NCBI RefSeq assembly: GCF_002729955.1
Contig: NZ_PBYA01000006.1
Location: 1 to 64,000 of the forward strand
Direction of reading: 5' to 3'
Origin: Salinisphaera sp.
GTDB taxonomy: Bacteria; Pseudomonadota; Gammaproteobacteria; Nevskiales; Salinisphaeraceae
DNA length: 64,000 bases
The translations under genes and the position numbers were made by a program. Shown in pieces: positions 26,287 through 36,470 of this stretch; within the stretch, counting starts at the first letter, position 1; each line of letters begins with the position of its first letter. Under the pieces are notes generated by a model that saw nothing but the letters and a program-made list of their open reading frames with translations, was not told the origin of the DNA and ran no database searches.

Positions 26287-26315
26287 ATTTAACCATCAAA
26301 AACCGCGCGACACAA
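26287..26315 (-). promoter_or_regulatory. probable sigma-70 promoter of rpmB-rpmG
   Basis: On the minus strand, TTGTGT (26315-26310), a 17-base spacer and TTAAAT (26292-26287) precede rpmB by about 45 bases. The -35 overlaps a short palindrome, ACAAC-G-GTTGT. Confidence 0.4.
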
Positions 26316-26380
26316 CCGTTGTGCGCCAGAAATCGCGGGCGGCCACGACAACGCAGCCGCCCGCAGGGCCGGGCAGGGTA

Positions 26381-27040
26381 CTAGAAATTCACCCGGGCGC
26401 CGAGGCGGATCTCGTTATCAAAACCGAGATCGCGGTTCGCGGTTTCGATATCAGTGGCTTCGAAGTCGGCGGTCAGGGCGATCGCGTCATTCACATAGCC
26501 CAGCGCGCGAACCCCGTAGCGCATGCCGTCGGCGCTGCCCAGCCCGGCACCGAGCGTGCCGTAATCGACCCAGCCCACATGCGGGTTGATCTCGATCTGG
26601 CGATCCACCATCCAGCGCAGGCCGGCGTCGACGCCGTAGCCGTTGGAATCGGCATCGCGCCCGCCGGTGCCGGGTACGTCATCGAGGTTCAGGCGTTCGA
26701 ACGAAACCTGACCGTAGTAGCCCACGCCGGTGCCGTCGCCGCGGCCGAAGTCGTAGAAGTCGTTTGCGCCCACGCCAACGCTGGTGCGGTTGGCATCGTA
26801 GGAACTGCTGTCCACGTCGAGCCAGTCATAACGGCCGTTCACGAATACGTGGGACGTGATCGCGACCGAGCCTTCCAGCGCGTAACCGTCGTAGTCCTGG
26901 CCGGTGCCGTTGGCATTGCCGTCGACGACCCAGTCGCCCTGGAAATAGCTGTAGCTCGGAGCACCGGGCGTATCGTTGGGCGCGGCAAAGCCGACCAGCG
27001 GAACGACGGCGAGCCCGAGAGCGATGGCGGTATTCTTCAT
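26381..27040 (-). CDS. small outer-membrane beta-barrel protein, tandem paralogue A
   Basis: A 219-residue exported protein. The signal peptide (MKNTAIALGLAVVPLVGFA) fixes ATG 27040. The mature part alternates hydrophobic and polar residues in strand-sized blocks and ends in Phe (LGARVNF), as expected of an outer-membrane barrel of about eight to ten strands. It shares length and strand pattern with the neighbouring 27239-27898 gene: SYxYxQGD start, DYDGYALEGSVAI, GVGANDFYDFG, GYGVDAGLRWMVD and DGMRYGVRALGY. The YSYFQGD...GSVAI opening recalls Ax21/OmpO-type barrels. Role unknown. Confidence 0.75.
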   Translation of the reverse strand: MKNTAIALGLAVVPLVGFAAPNDTPGAPSYSYFQGDWVVDGNANGTGQDYDGYALEGSVAITSHVFVNGRYDWLDVDSSSYDANRTSVGVGANDFYDFGRGDGTGVGYYGQVSFERLNLDDVPGTGGRDADSNGYGVDAGLRWMVDRQIEINPHVGWVDYGTLGAGLGSADGMRYGVRALGYVNDAIALTADFEATDIETANRDLGFDNEIRLGARVNF

Positions 27041-27159
27041 GTGGATCAGTCCAGTTGTTCGGGATGGTCGTGTTCGCTCAAGAGTTTGAACGAAAAGGAT
27101 TAATGCGATGGTGACGACCCGCTCGAGGTCTGTCAAAGAACAGGGCGTCGGTTACTTCA

Positions 27160-27186
27160 AATAAAACACCCCGCCGTAGCGGGGTG
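27160..27186 (-). terminator. intrinsic terminator between the two barrel genes
   Basis: Read leftward, CACCCCGC-TACG-GCGGGGTG is followed by TTTTAT. It ends the upstream barrel gene (27239-27898), so the two paralogues are separate transcription units. Confidence 0.8.
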
Positions 27187-27238
27187 CCGGGACCGCGGCC
27201 GCGCACCCGCGCGACCGCGTGAACCTGAACGCGTTCGC

Positions 27239-27898
27239 TTAGAAGCTGTAACGCGCGCCGACGCGCACTTCGTTGCCGAAGTCGAGATCGGCAGCACTGA
27301 GGTCATAGTCGGTCTTGGCGTATTCGGCCGACAGCGCCAGGTTGTCGGTCAGGTAGCCGACCGTGCGCAGGCTGTAGCGCATGCCGTCGGCCTTGCCCAG
27401 ATCCACGCCGTCACCGGAGTTGCGGCCGTAGTCGACATAGCCGATGTTCGGGTTGATCTCGACGGCCGGGTCGACCATCCAGCGCAGGCCGGCATCGATG
27501 CCGTAGCCGGTGGCGCTGGTGTCGGCGCTGCCGACAACGTCATCGAACTGCAGGCGTTCGTAGGACACCTGGCCGTAGTAGCCCAGGCCCGTGCCTTCCG
27601 CGCCGCCATAGTCGTAGAAGTCGTTCAAGCCTACACCGAGACTGCCGCGGTCGATGTCGGTACGGGAATTATCCACGTCGAGACGGTCATAGCGGCCCTT
27701 GACGTAGACGTGCGGCACGATCGCGGCCGAACCTTCGAGACCGAAACCATCATAGTCTGCGCTGGTGCCGTCGATCTTGCCGTAGGGGATGTAGTCGCCC
27801 TGAACGTACGTGTAGCTCGGGCCCTCGTGGTTGGTCGGGGCCGCCATGGCGGCGAACGGCACAAAAGCGGCGCCAAGCAGGATCGCGGTCTTTTTCAT
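27239..27898 (-). CDS. small outer-membrane beta-barrel protein, tandem paralogue B
   Basis: A 219-residue exported barrel, the same length as its neighbour. ATG 27898 is set by the signal peptide MKKTAILLGAAFVPFAAMA. The mature protein opens SYTYVQGDYIPYG, contains DYDGFGLEGSAAI, GVGLNDFYDYG, GYGIDAGLRWMVDPAVEINP and DGMRYSLRTVGYL, and ends in the barrel-type GARYSF. The two copies are clearly alike over their whole length yet divergent, so the duplication is not recent. Many acidic residues suit a halophile surface protein. It has its own leader hairpins and terminator. Confidence 0.77.
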   Translation of the reverse strand: MKKTAILLGAAFVPFAAMAAPTNHEGPSYTYVQGDYIPYGKIDGTSADYDGFGLEGSAAIVPHVYVKGRYDRLDVDNSRTDIDRGSLGVGLNDFYDYGGAEGTGLGYYGQVSYERLQFDDVVGSADTSATGYGIDAGLRWMVDPAVEINPNIGYVDYGRNSGDGVDLGKADGMRYSLRTVGYLTDNLALSAEYAKTDYDLSAADLDFGNEVRVGARYSF

Positions 27899-27919
27899 GA
27901 TGTACTCCAAATCAGTGGT

Positions 27920-27955
27920 GCCGGAACGGTTCCGGCTGCGGACAGAAAGCCTGTC
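27920..27955 (-). promoter_or_regulatory. two hairpins in the leader of barrel gene B
   Basis: GCCGGAAC-C-GTTCCGGC (27920-27936) is a 17-base perfect palindrome. GACAG-AAAGC-CTGTC lies at 27941-27955. Both fall between the A+T-rich promoter zone (27965-27995) and the start codon, so they would form stems in the mRNA leader or serve as operators. Confidence 0.45.
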
Positions 27956-28034
27956 TGCGCACATCATCTTAATTTTAAATTAACGAAACATTAACGCCTG
28001 TTTGAGCGGGCGCGCGGGCCTTGGGTTATCGAGG

Positions 28035-28709
28035 TTACAGCAGACCGCGTTCGGCGAAAGACACGGTCTGGCGCGCAGCGATGACCAGATGATCGAGCAC
28101 GCGAACATCGACGAGCGCGAGCGCATCGGCCAGCCGACGGGTGATATCGCGATCAGCCGCGCTGGGCTCGGCGACCCCCGAGGGGTGGTTGTGGGCCAGG
28201 ATCACGGCCGCGGCATTGTGGCGCAGCGCGGCCTTGACCACCTCGCGCGGATAGACGGCCGCGCCATCGATGGTGCCGCGAAAGAGCTCTTCGAAGGCGA
28301 TGACGTGATTGCGGGTGTTCAGGAACACGCAGGCGAACACCTCGTGCGGGACATGGGCGAGCTTGAGGGTGAGATAGCGCCGGGTGGCCTCGGGCGCGGA
28401 CAGCACGTCGACCTCGGCGAGGGTTTCCGTGGCATGGCGGCGCGCCATCTCCATAACCGCCTGCAGCTGCGCGAACTTGGCCACGCCCAGCCCGCGGGTC
28501 GCACAGAAGGTTTTCTGGTCGGCGGCCAGCAGCGCGCCGAGGCTTTCGTATTCGCTAAGCAGCTGACGGGCGAGATCGACCGCGCTCGCGCCGCGTACGC
28601 CCACGCGCAGAAAGATCGCCAGCAGCTCGGCGTCGGACAGCGCGCCCGCGCCGCGCTCAAGCAGCTTTTCCCTGGGCCGCTCGGCGGCCGGCCAGTCGGA
28701 GATACCCAT
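28035..28709 (-). CDS. radC: RadC / JAB-domain protein
   Basis: A 224-residue protein with an N-terminal helix-hairpin-helix-like region ([21 protein letters not shown]) and a C-terminal JAMM/MPN metalloprotease-like domain with [14 protein letters not shown] (about 171-184). The metal-ligand residues are intact. RadC was named as a DNA-repair protein, but its biochemical function is unsettled. ATG 28709 follows GAAGGGCG. It is divergent from coaBC, with rpmB-rpmG on the same strand further on, a conserved arrangement. Confidence 0.92.
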   Translation of the reverse strand: MGISDWPAAERPREKLLERGAGALSDAELLAIFLRVGVRGASAVDLARQLLSEYESLGALLAADQKTFCATRGLGVAKFAQLQAVMEMARRHATETLAEVDVLSAPEATRRYLTLKLAHVPHEVFACVFLNTRNHVIAFEELFRGTIDGAAVYPREVVKAALRHNAAAVILAHNHPSGVAEPSAADRDITRRLADALALVDVRVLDHLVIAARQTVSFAERGLL

Positions 28710-28765
28710 GCAACGCCCTTCCCCTTGGTCATCGTCGGTTGCGGCAGGTGTTTGTCGGCACAATC

Positions 28766-28794
28766 TGAAAATAGCTTCATGCCGAATCTATAAT
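28766..28794 (+). promoter_or_regulatory. probable sigma-70 promoter of coaBC
   Basis: A perfect TATAAT at 28789-28794 lies about 40 bases before coaBC. The -35 position with 17-base spacing reads TGAAAA, a weak match. It may serve the whole coaBC-dut-nudix-argB run. Confidence 0.45.
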
Positions 28795-28835
28795 CCTGTC
28801 GTGCCAGGCGGGCGTCGTCCAGTCAGACAGGTACA

Positions 28836-30089
28836 ATGCGAACCATGTCCATGCTTGCCCATCGCAAAATTCTGCTCGGCGTGACCGGTAGCATCGCCGC
28901 CTACAAGACAGCCGCGTTGACGCGCCGGCTGGTCGAGGCCGGCGCCGAAGTGCAGGTGGTGATGACCGAGTCCGCCAAGCGCTTCATCACGCCCATGACG
29001 CTGGCCGCGCTGTCCGGGCGTGGCGTGCGCGACAGCCTCTGGGACGAGGCGGCCGAGCTGAACATGGGGCATATCGAGCTGGCGCGCTGGGCCGATTTGA
29101 TCGTGATTGCGCCGGCCTCGGCCGATACGCTGGCACGGCTGTGTGCGGGGCGCGCGGACGATCTGTTGTCCACACTCTGTCTGGCAAGCCATGCCGATGT
29201 CATGGTGGCGCCGGCCATGAATTACGTGATGTGGGCCCATCCGGCGACCCGTGCCAATGTCGAAACGCTTGCCACGCGCGGCGTGCGTTTCGTGGGCCCG
29301 GCCGACGGCGAACTCGCCGAGCGCGAAAGCGGGGCCGGGCGCATGGTCGAGCCGGAGGCGATTCGCGACGCCATCGCGGCCTATTTCGATACCGTCGCCG
29401 AGGACGGCCTGCTGGCCGGCCGCGAGGTGGTGATTACCGCCGGGCCCACGCGCGAAGCGCTGGATCCGGTGCGTTTCATCACCAACCATTCCTCGGGGCG
29501 TATGGGCTATGCGCTGGCCAGCGCCTGCGCGGATGCGGGTGCGCGCGTCACGCTCATTTCCGGGCCGACCGCGCTCGATATTCCGCCGGGGGTGGAACGC
29601 GTGGATGTGCAGTCGGCCGCCGATATGCATGCGGCCGTGATGGCGGTGATCGACATGGCCGATATATTCATCGGTGCGGCCGCGGTGGCCGATTACCGTC
29701 CCGCTACCACAGCGGCAGACAAGATCAAGAAGTCCGACGGCGACACCAGCCTCGCACTCACCCGCACCCGCGACATCATTGCCGACGTGGCCGCGGCCCA
29801 TCCCTATCTGTTCACGGTCGGCTTTGCCGCCGAAACCACGGGCATGGAGGCCAGCGCGCGGGCCAAGCGCGAGCGCAAGAAGCTGTCGATGGTTGCCGGC
29901 AACATCGTCGGCCCGGCGCATGCCTTCGGCCGCGACGACAACGCGCTGTACGTGGTCTGGGAAGGCGGCGAGCGTGAACTCGCGAAGGCCAGCAAGCATG
30001 AACTGGCCGAACAGCTCGTCGCGCTCATCGCCGAGCGTATGGCCGCCGAAGTCGGCCTGCTTCCCGATTCATCCGAAGGAAGGTTTTGA
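28836..30089 (+). CDS. coaBC: bifunctional phosphopantothenoylcysteine decarboxylase / phosphopantothenate-cysteine ligase
   Basis: A 417-residue coenzyme A biosynthesis enzyme joining cysteine to 4'-phosphopantothenate (CoaB) and decarboxylating the product (CoaC). The N-terminal flavoprotein part opens [17 protein letters not shown] and contains the [13 protein letters not shown] motif (Asn essential in CoaC). The CoaB part begins near [31 protein letters not shown] and contains [21 protein letters not shown] 28845 is an alternative start. The stop overlaps the dut start (TGATG). Confidence 0.96.
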   Translation: MRTMSMLAHRKILLGVTGSIAAYKTAALTRRLVEAGAEVQVVMTESAKRFITPMTLAALSGRGVRDSLWDEAAELNMGHIELARWADLIVIAPASADTLARLCAGRADDLLSTLCLASHADVMVAPAMNYVMWAHPATRANVETLATRGVRFVGPADGELAERESGAGRMVEPEAIRDAIAAYFDTVAEDGLLAGREVVITAGPTREALDPVRFITNHSSGRMGYALASACADAGARVTLISGPTALDIPPGVERVDVQSAADMHAAVMAVIDMADIFIGAAAVADYRPATTAADKIKKSDGDTSLALTRTRDIIADVAAAHPYLFTVGFAAETTGMEASARAKRERKKLSMVAGNIVGPAHAFGRDDNALYVVWEGGERELAKASKHELAEQLVALIAERMAAEVGLLPDSSEGRF

Positions 30090-30544
30090 TGGCCAGCCTG
30101 CAAGTCAAGGTACTCGACCCGCGCTGGGGCCGTGATTTCGAACTGCCACAGCGGGCCACGGCCGGTTCGGCCGGGATCGATTTGCGCGCCATGCTCGAAG
30201 CCCCCCTCACGCTTGCCCCCGGCGACTGCGAGCTGATTCCCACGGGCCTCGCGGTTCATATCGCCGACCCGAACCTGGCCGGCATGATCCTGCCACGTTC
30301 AGGGCTTGGCCATAAGCACGGCATCGTGCTGGGGAATCTGGTCGGGCTGATCGACTCCGACTACCAGGGGCCGTTGATGGTGTCCTGCTGGAACCGAGGC
30401 ACGGCCGAATTCACCATTGATGTCGGCGAGCGTATTGCCCAGTTCGTGCTCGTGCCGGTTGTCGCCCCCGAGCTCGAGGTGGTTGAAGCCTTCGACGACA
30501 GCGCCCGCGGCGCAGGCGGCTTTGGCTCGACCGGTACGCGTTAG
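30089..30544 (+). CDS. dut: deoxyuridine 5'-triphosphate nucleotidohydrolase (dUTPase)
   Basis: A 151-residue trimeric dUTPase hydrolysing dUTP to dUMP and pyrophosphate, keeping uracil out of DNA and supplying dTMP synthesis. The five motifs appear: [49 protein letters not shown] and the C-terminal [12 protein letters not shown]. The ATG follows GAAGGAAGG and overlaps the coaBC stop. Typical length. Confidence 0.97.
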   Translation: MASLQVKVLDPRWGRDFELPQRATAGSAGIDLRAMLEAPLTLAPGDCELIPTGLAVHIADPNLAGMILPRSGLGHKHGIVLGNLVGLIDSDYQGPLMVSCWNRGTAEFTIDVGERIAQFVLVPVVAPELEVVEAFDDSARGAGGFGSTGTR

Positions 30545-30552
30545 CGCCCGGC

Positions 30553-30954
30553 ATGCAGCCTCGATTCGATGCGGCTTTTGCGATCGTGCTCGATCGCGCA
30601 TCGCGGGTGCTGCTTTGCCACCGCACGGATCGCGATGCCTGGAATCTGCCCGGCGGCGGGCGCGCGCCGGGCGAGTCGCCGCGAAAAACGCTGCTGCGCG
30701 AAGTCGCCGAAGAAACCGGGCTGCGGGTCGCGCTCGCTCGCCATGTCGGGCGCTATCGCGTGCCCAGTCAGGGCGTTGTCGTGGAAACCTGGCAGTGCAC
30801 CGTGGTTGGCGGTAACTTGCGCTGCAGTGATGAAGCCGACCGGGTCGGCTGGTTTTTTCATACGGCGCTGCCGGCAACGACTCTGCCGCGCCACGTCGAA
30901 CGCGTTGCCGACGCCCTGGCGGGCGACCCTCGTGTTTTACGACGAACGCAATAA
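30553..30954 (+). CDS. Nudix hydrolase
   Basis: A 133-residue Nudix protein with an intact Nudix box at about 38-60: GGRAPGE, then REVAEETGL. Nudix enzymes cleave nucleoside diphosphate-X substrates; this one has no subfamily hallmark, so its substrate is open. It starts eight bases after the dut stop and precedes argB by 12 bases. In Pseudomonas the gene between dut and argB is algC, so this slot is occupied differently here. Confidence 0.85.
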   Translation: MQPRFDAAFAIVLDRASRVLLCHRTDRDAWNLPGGGRAPGESPRKTLLREVAEETGLRVALARHVGRYRVPSQGVVVETWQCTVVGGNLRCSDEADRVGWFFHTALPATTLPRHVERVADALAGDPRVLRRTQ

Positions 30955-31905
<951 letters not shown>

Positions 31906-31943
31906 ACAATTCAGGGCCAGCTCGATGTGTGGTCGAACCGGGC

Positions 31944-33653
31944 CTAGAAACTGGCCCAGTCGGCGTCCTCATCGATCTTCGGCTCCGACTTGGCAGCGCT
32001 TGGCTTCAGCTTGGTCGCAACGGGGGCTTTGCTCGGGGCGCTTGATTTCGCCGACGGCGTTTTTTCGGCCGCCGCATCAGGCGCCGGCGCAGTCGTGGCC
32101 TGATCGGGCAGTTGGAAGAATGCGATCTGCTTGTCGAGGTTGGCCGCCTGTTCTTCCAGCGACAGACTCGCTGCAGCCGACTCCTCGACCAGCGACGCAT
32201 TCTGCTGGGTCATGGTATCCATCTGCGATACCGCGATATTGACCTGATCGATGCCGTGGGCCTGTTCGTTGCCGGCGGCCGCGATTTCGGAGATCAGATC
32301 GCCGACCTTGTTGATCGACTCGACGATCTCGCTGAGCACCGTGCCGGACAGGGCGACCTGCTTGGAGCCGTCGGCCACCTTGTTCGCGCTGTCTTCGACC
32401 AGAGACTTGATGTCCTTGGCGGCGGCCGCACTACGGCTGGCCAGATTGCGTACCTCGGCGGCCACCACGGCGAAACCGCGACCCTGCTCACCAGCGCGCG
32501 CTGCTTCGACCGAGGCATTCAGCGCCAGCAGGTTGGTCTGGAAGGCGATCCCGTCGATCAGGCCCACGATCTCGCTGATACGCTGGCTCGACGCACTGAT
32601 TTCGTCCATCGCTTCGACCGCGCTCTGAACCACGTCCGAGCCTTCGCCGGCGCGGCTGCGCACCTGACGGGCGAGCTGATCGGCCTGTGCCGAGTTGTCG
32701 GCGTTCTGCTTGACCGTTGACGTCATCTGTTCCATCGACGCCGCGGTTTCTTCCAGGTTGGCTGCCTGCTCCTGGGTGCGCGTACTCAGCTCATCGTTGC
32801 CCAGGGCGATTTCACGGGCGCCGGTATAAACGCTTTCGCTGAGCTGGCGCAGGGTGAGAACCAGCGCGGCCAGCGTCTGACGCTGCTTGCTCATCGCGGT
32901 GAGCAGCTGGGCAATTTCGTCGCGGCCGTCCACCGAAATATCGCGGCGCAGATTGCCGCCGGCGACGTCTTCGACCACGCCGACCGCATAACGCACCGGA
33001 CGGGTGATACTGCGCGTAATCAGCCAGGAGAGTATGACCGCGAGCACGACACAGACCGCGGCGAACGCCAACAGTGCGACCAGCGCCTGGCGTTGCTGGG
33101 CTTCCATGACCTCGACCATTTCAGCCATATGGGCTTCGGCCTCGATGTCGATATCGTGCGCGATCTCCTCGAACTGGTTAATGGGCGCCTTGTACTCTTT
33201 CAGAGCAGCGTCGGCGGCGTTGGTCGATACGAGCTCGCCATTCCGGATGCGGTCATAGATCCGGTTGAAGCCGTCGCCATAGGTGCCGAGCAGCGTGGCT
33301 GCCTGCTGATAGAGCGCGCGTTGTGTGTCGCTTTCGGCGGTTTGCGCACCACGGCGCACGGACTCGGCCAGTGCGGCGTAGTTGTCGTCCCACTTCTGCT
33401 TGAACTCCGCACGTTCCTGGGGGTCGTCGATGCTGATCAATACGTCCTTCTCGTAGCGCCTGGCATCCAGTGCCTGGTTCTGAAGCTTGACCGCGTTCAG
33501 GGCGACCTGGGTATCGACCTGAATGGCGCGGTCCGCCGTGGCGGACACGTGTCTTAGCCCGTAGGTCGCCACGGCGGTATCGATGATCAGAAGCAGCGTC
33601 AAAAGCCCGAAGGCGACGGCGAGACGCGAGCCGATAGTCAGACGGTTGAGCAT
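31944..33653 (-). CDS. methyl-accepting chemotaxis protein with CheR-binding tail
   Basis: A 569-residue transmembrane chemoreceptor. The first helix is at about 10-32 and the second at about 190-212; between them lies a four-helix-bundle periplasmic sensor (about 35-185). A HAMP domain follows (about 213-265), then the coiled-coil signalling domain with the hairpin tip [48 protein letters not shown]. The C-terminus DWASF fits the x-W-x-x-F pentapeptide that tethers CheR and CheB. The ligand is unknown. Transcription should come from the sigma-28 promoter at 33684-33710, so it is a flagellar-regulon gene. Confidence 0.95.
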   Translation of the reverse strand: MLNRLTIGSRLAVAFGLLTLLLIIDTAVATYGLRHVSATADRAIQVDTQVALNAVKLQNQALDARRYEKDVLISIDDPQERAEFKQKWDDNYAALAESVRRGAQTAESDTQRALYQQAATLLGTYGDGFNRIYDRIRNGELVSTNAADAALKEYKAPINQFEEIAHDIDIEAEAHMAEMVEVMEAQQRQALVALLAFAAVCVVLAVILSWLITRSITRPVRYAVGVVEDVAGGNLRRDISVDGRDEIAQLLTAMSKQRQTLAALVLTLRQLSESVYTGAREIALGNDELSTRTQEQAANLEETAASMEQMTSTVKQNADNSAQADQLARQVRSRAGEGSDVVQSAVEAMDEISASSQRISEIVGLIDGIAFQTNLLALNASVEAARAGEQGRGFAVVAAEVRNLASRSAAAAKDIKSLVEDSANKVADGSKQVALSGTVLSEIVESINKVGDLISEIAAAGNEQAHGIDQVNIAVSQMDTMTQQNASLVEESAAASLSLEEQAANLDKQIAFFQLPDQATTAPAPDAAAEKTPSAKSSAPSKAPVATKLKPSAAKSEPKIDEDADWASF

Positions 33654-33683
33654 TGGAGGAGCCGATAGATTGTTGCAGTTTTG

Positions 33684-33710
33684 TTATCGGCCCAATTGGG
33701 TATTGATTTA
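33684..33710 (-). promoter_or_regulatory. sigma-28 (FliA) promoter of the chemoreceptor gene
   Basis: On the minus strand TAAA, exactly 15 bases, then GCCGATAA matches the FliA consensus perfectly. The -10 ends about 30 bases before the chemoreceptor ATG. Confidence 0.9.
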
Positions 33711-33775
33711 AATTTATTTTTATGTGCAATTTGCAAATCATCTTCTTAACGGCATGAAGGCGGTGTCGAACCGAC

Positions 33776-33818
33776 GAAAAAAAAACCGGCCAAACCCAGG
33801 CGCCGCAATGGCTCGGCC
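33776..33818 (-). terminator. intrinsic terminator of the pyrE-DUF4153 transcript
   Basis: Read leftward, GGCCGAGCC pairs with GGTTTGGCC (nine pairs, two of them G-U) around a 13-base loop, followed by GG and nine T. It lies about 70 bases past the DUF4153 stop and before the chemoreceptor promoter. Confidence 0.75.
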
Positions 33819-33884
33819 GTCGGCCTGCAACCCAGGGTTAATCCGTAAGAATCGAGGGTTAGAAATATGTTGCAAAGCGCAAAA

Positions 33885-35672
33885 TTAGCGCAGTGCGACG
33901 ATTTGTGTCAGAAAATTGGCGCTTGGATCGATGACGTATACACATTGCTCGTCGGAAAATGCGACGAAGGGGCCGCTTAGGGCGTGAGGGGCGGTGGGGT
34001 CGTTGTCTTGCGATGCCCCCTCATCGCGACAGCCGCGCGATACGACCGAACCGATGCGCTGCCAACGGCCGTCGACCTCGGCAAAAGCGGTGCCGTAGCG
34101 ATTATTGCCCCCGCTGCGCGAGATCACCCACCAGAAGGTCATTTGCGGATGCGCTGCCCGCACCAGCCGGCAGTGCTCCGGCGAACGCAGGCAGCGCGGG
34201 CGTGCCTGCACGGCCAGCTTCACGACCTGTGCCGGCACGCGAACATCGTTCGGCACGATATCGAACGCAGCAGCGACGGCCTCGGGGTCGTGGGCGTCGA
34301 GCGCTGGGCCGGGGGCTGCAGCCGTCGAGTTTTTCAGAACGCCAGCAATACGTTGGGCAGCCAAGGGATGCTCTGCGGCAAAATCGCTGTCGCGCAGGCG
34401 CTTCAACTCGGCCATGCCATAGGGGCCGAGTTCGTGGCGCAGGTAGGCGTAGTCGAAGCGCTCCGGTGCAGTGCGGGACTCGAGCAACCGCCTGGCTTGA
34501 TCATGCGCGCTCAGCGCGCGCAGGTCGCCCATGGGCGTATTGACCAGAATGAGCGTGCCGGCCACCACCAGCCCCAGCACGACGTTGAGTCGCTGCAGCC
34601 GCGCGCTGGCCTTTGCCGGCGAGCAGAGGATGACCACTGCATAGCCAAGCGCATAGGCAGCGATCAGTAGCAGCGATATGCCCGCCCAGAGCCGATCGAC
34701 GCTCAGCCCGTGCTGGTCGATCCGCAGCCCGAGCGCCCAGCCGGCCAGTGCCACGTTGATCGGCAACAGCACAACAGTGAGCCAGATCAGCGCGCGTAGC
34801 GGCCAAGGGTAGCCGCTGTCTTTCGGCTCGGGGAGGAAGGCCACGGCGAACAGGCCCAGCAGCACGAGACTGAGCGCCATCATCAGCGATGCGGCCTGGC
34901 CGGTGGCCCATATCGGTTGCAGACCAACCCAGGGTAGAGCCAGCACGAACAGCAGAATCGCGGCGGCCACCGGTACCAGCAGCACCCGCAGCAGGGCGCG
35001 GGTCATACCGCTCAAGGTGTCGATCAGCCGCGGCTGGCTACGGATGACCGCCAGGGCGATACCGGCGATCAGCCCATGGCCCAGCCAAAGGAAAAGCGGC
35101 TGCTGGAACAACCAGGAGAACAGGCGAATGCCGATCGCGTCGAACAGTGCGGCCCGGAGCACAAGCAGCGCCCAGGCAATGCCGGAAAACACGACGACCA
35201 GGACCATGACGAACAGCTGCTCGTGCGTGTACAGCAACAGTTCCGGATAGCGAAAGACCGGTCGCCCGTGGGCCGACCAGGCGCGCAGATAGCTGGCGAG
35301 CACGAACACCGCCAGGCCCATGCTCAGCGCGAAGCTGAAAATGAAGTCGTCGGGCGGATTGCTGCCGGCAGAGGCCGGGCCGTACAGCCAGCCCAGATGC
35401 CAGCCGAGCCCGAACAGCAGCGGGCCGAGTAGTGCGGCAGCGACCAGGTTGCGCCCGTCGTAGAGACGGTTGCAGCCGAGATAGAACAGCAGGGGCAACA
35501 GGCCGGCCACCGCACAGCCGCCGTAGAGCCAGCGAAGATCGAAGCCCGTGTCGCTGATGCGCGCCAGGGCGTAGAGGGCGAGCGCCTGCAGCAGGGCGAG
35601 CGCGATCAACGCATAGCGTGTGGGCCGGTCGAGGCCGTTGTTGGGGGCGGTGCTCGTGGCGATCTCGCTCAC
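33885..35672 (-). CDS. DUF4153-type polytopic membrane protein
   Basis: A protein of 595 residues. The first two thirds contain about eleven or twelve hydrophobic helices, from YALIALALLQALALYALARI to LNVVLGLVVAGTLILVNTP. A soluble C-terminal third of about 190 residues follows with several Cys (RPRCLRSPEHC, SRGCRDEG, DEQCVYV). It resembles DUF4153 family proteins of unknown function. The start is GTG 35672, which overlaps the pyrE stop (GTGTGA), so it is coupled to pyrE; the much longer open frame upstream runs through pyrE out of frame. Confidence 0.7.
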   Translation of the reverse strand: MSEIATSTAPNNGLDRPTRYALIALALLQALALYALARISDTGFDLRWLYGGCAVAGLLPLLFYLGCNRLYDGRNLVAAALLGPLLFGLGWHLGWLYGPASAGSNPPDDFIFSFALSMGLAVFVLASYLRAWSAHGRPVFRYPELLLYTHEQLFVMVLVVVFSGIAWALLVLRAALFDAIGIRLFSWLFQQPLFLWLGHGLIAGIALAVIRSQPRLIDTLSGMTRALLRVLLVPVAAAILLFVLALPWVGLQPIWATGQAASLMMALSLVLLGLFAVAFLPEPKDSGYPWPLRALIWLTVVLLPINVALAGWALGLRIDQHGLSVDRLWAGISLLLIAAYALGYAVVILCSPAKASARLQRLNVVLGLVVAGTLILVNTPMGDLRALSAHDQARRLLESRTAPERFDYAYLRHELGPYGMAELKRLRDSDFAAEHPLAAQRIAGVLKNSTAAAPGPALDAHDPEAVAAAFDIVPNDVRVPAQVVKLAVQARPRCLRSPEHCRLVRAAHPQMTFWWVISRSGGNNRYGTAFAEVDGRWQRIGSVVSRGCRDEGASQDNDPTAPHALSGPFVAFSDEQCVYVIDPSANFLTQIVALR

Positions 35673-36322
35673 ACCACGCCGTATTCGTCGCGGTAGCGCT
35701 TGATCGCGGCCAGGCGAGCCTCGTCCAGCCCGGCGCGCTCGGCATAGCCGATCACGTCGTCGAGGGTGGCCACGGCCACGGTGGGAATGCCTTCGTCGGC
35801 GGCCAGTGCCTGCAGCGGCGAGCGCGTATCGGCGCCGCGTTCCTGGCGATCGAGGGCAATGAGCACGCCGGCGACTTCGCTGCCGGCTGCGCGAATCAGC
35901 GCGATCGCTTCGCGCACCGCCGTGCCGGCAGTAATCACGTCGTCGACGATTACCACCCGCCTGCCCAACGGCGCGCCGACCAGGGTGCCGCCTTCGCCGT
36001 GGTCCTTGGCTTCCTTGCGGTTGTAGGTGAACGGAATATCCAGACCGTGTTCCGCCAGCGCACAGGCAACGGTGGCCACCAGCGGAATACCTTTGTAGGC
36101 CGGGCCGAACAGGCTGTCGTATTCGATGTCCGACTGGGCAAGCGCGGCCGCATAGCCGGCCGCCAGGCGCTGCATGCCCGCGCCGGAGGCGATCGCGCCC
36201 ATGTTGAAGAAATAGGGGCTCACCCGGCCGGACTTGAGTTTGAACTCGCCGAACTTGAGCGCGTCGTAGCGATCGGCAAGGGCCAGAAAGTCCTGGCTGT
36301 GGTCGGTCGGCTGGGCAGGCAT
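35669..36322 (-). CDS. pyrE: orotate phosphoribosyltransferase
   Basis: A 217-residue enzyme making OMP from orotate and PRPP, the fifth step of pyrimidine synthesis. The PRPP-binding signature VVIVDDVITAGTAVREA is at about 126-142, with FGPAYKGIPL, the catalytic-loop KEAKDHGEGG and the N-terminal FKLKSGRVSPYFFNMG. Length is normal. It is divergent from exoIII, a pairing also seen in Pseudomonas. Its stop overlaps the DUF4153 gene start. Confidence 0.96.
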   Translation of the reverse strand: MPAQPTDHSQDFLALADRYDALKFGEFKLKSGRVSPYFFNMGAIASGAGMQRLAAGYAAALAQSDIEYDSLFGPAYKGIPLVATVACALAEHGLDIPFTYNRKEAKDHGEGGTLVGAPLGRRVVIVDDVITAGTAVREAIALIRAAGSEVAGVLIALDRQERGADTRSPLQALAADEGIPTVAVATLDDVIGYAERAGLDEARLAAIKRYRDEYGVV

Positions 36323-36470
36323 GGGCGATTCCCGGCGTGGTCGGATCGTGCAGGCTTGGCAAGTACGTATGATAAGCCCTGCGCGCAGCCCCGGCGACCG
36401 GTTCGCGAACCGATCCCGGCATGCAAGCGCCTGTTCGTGAAGTTGTAAGAGTCAAACAAGGAAATCGTCG

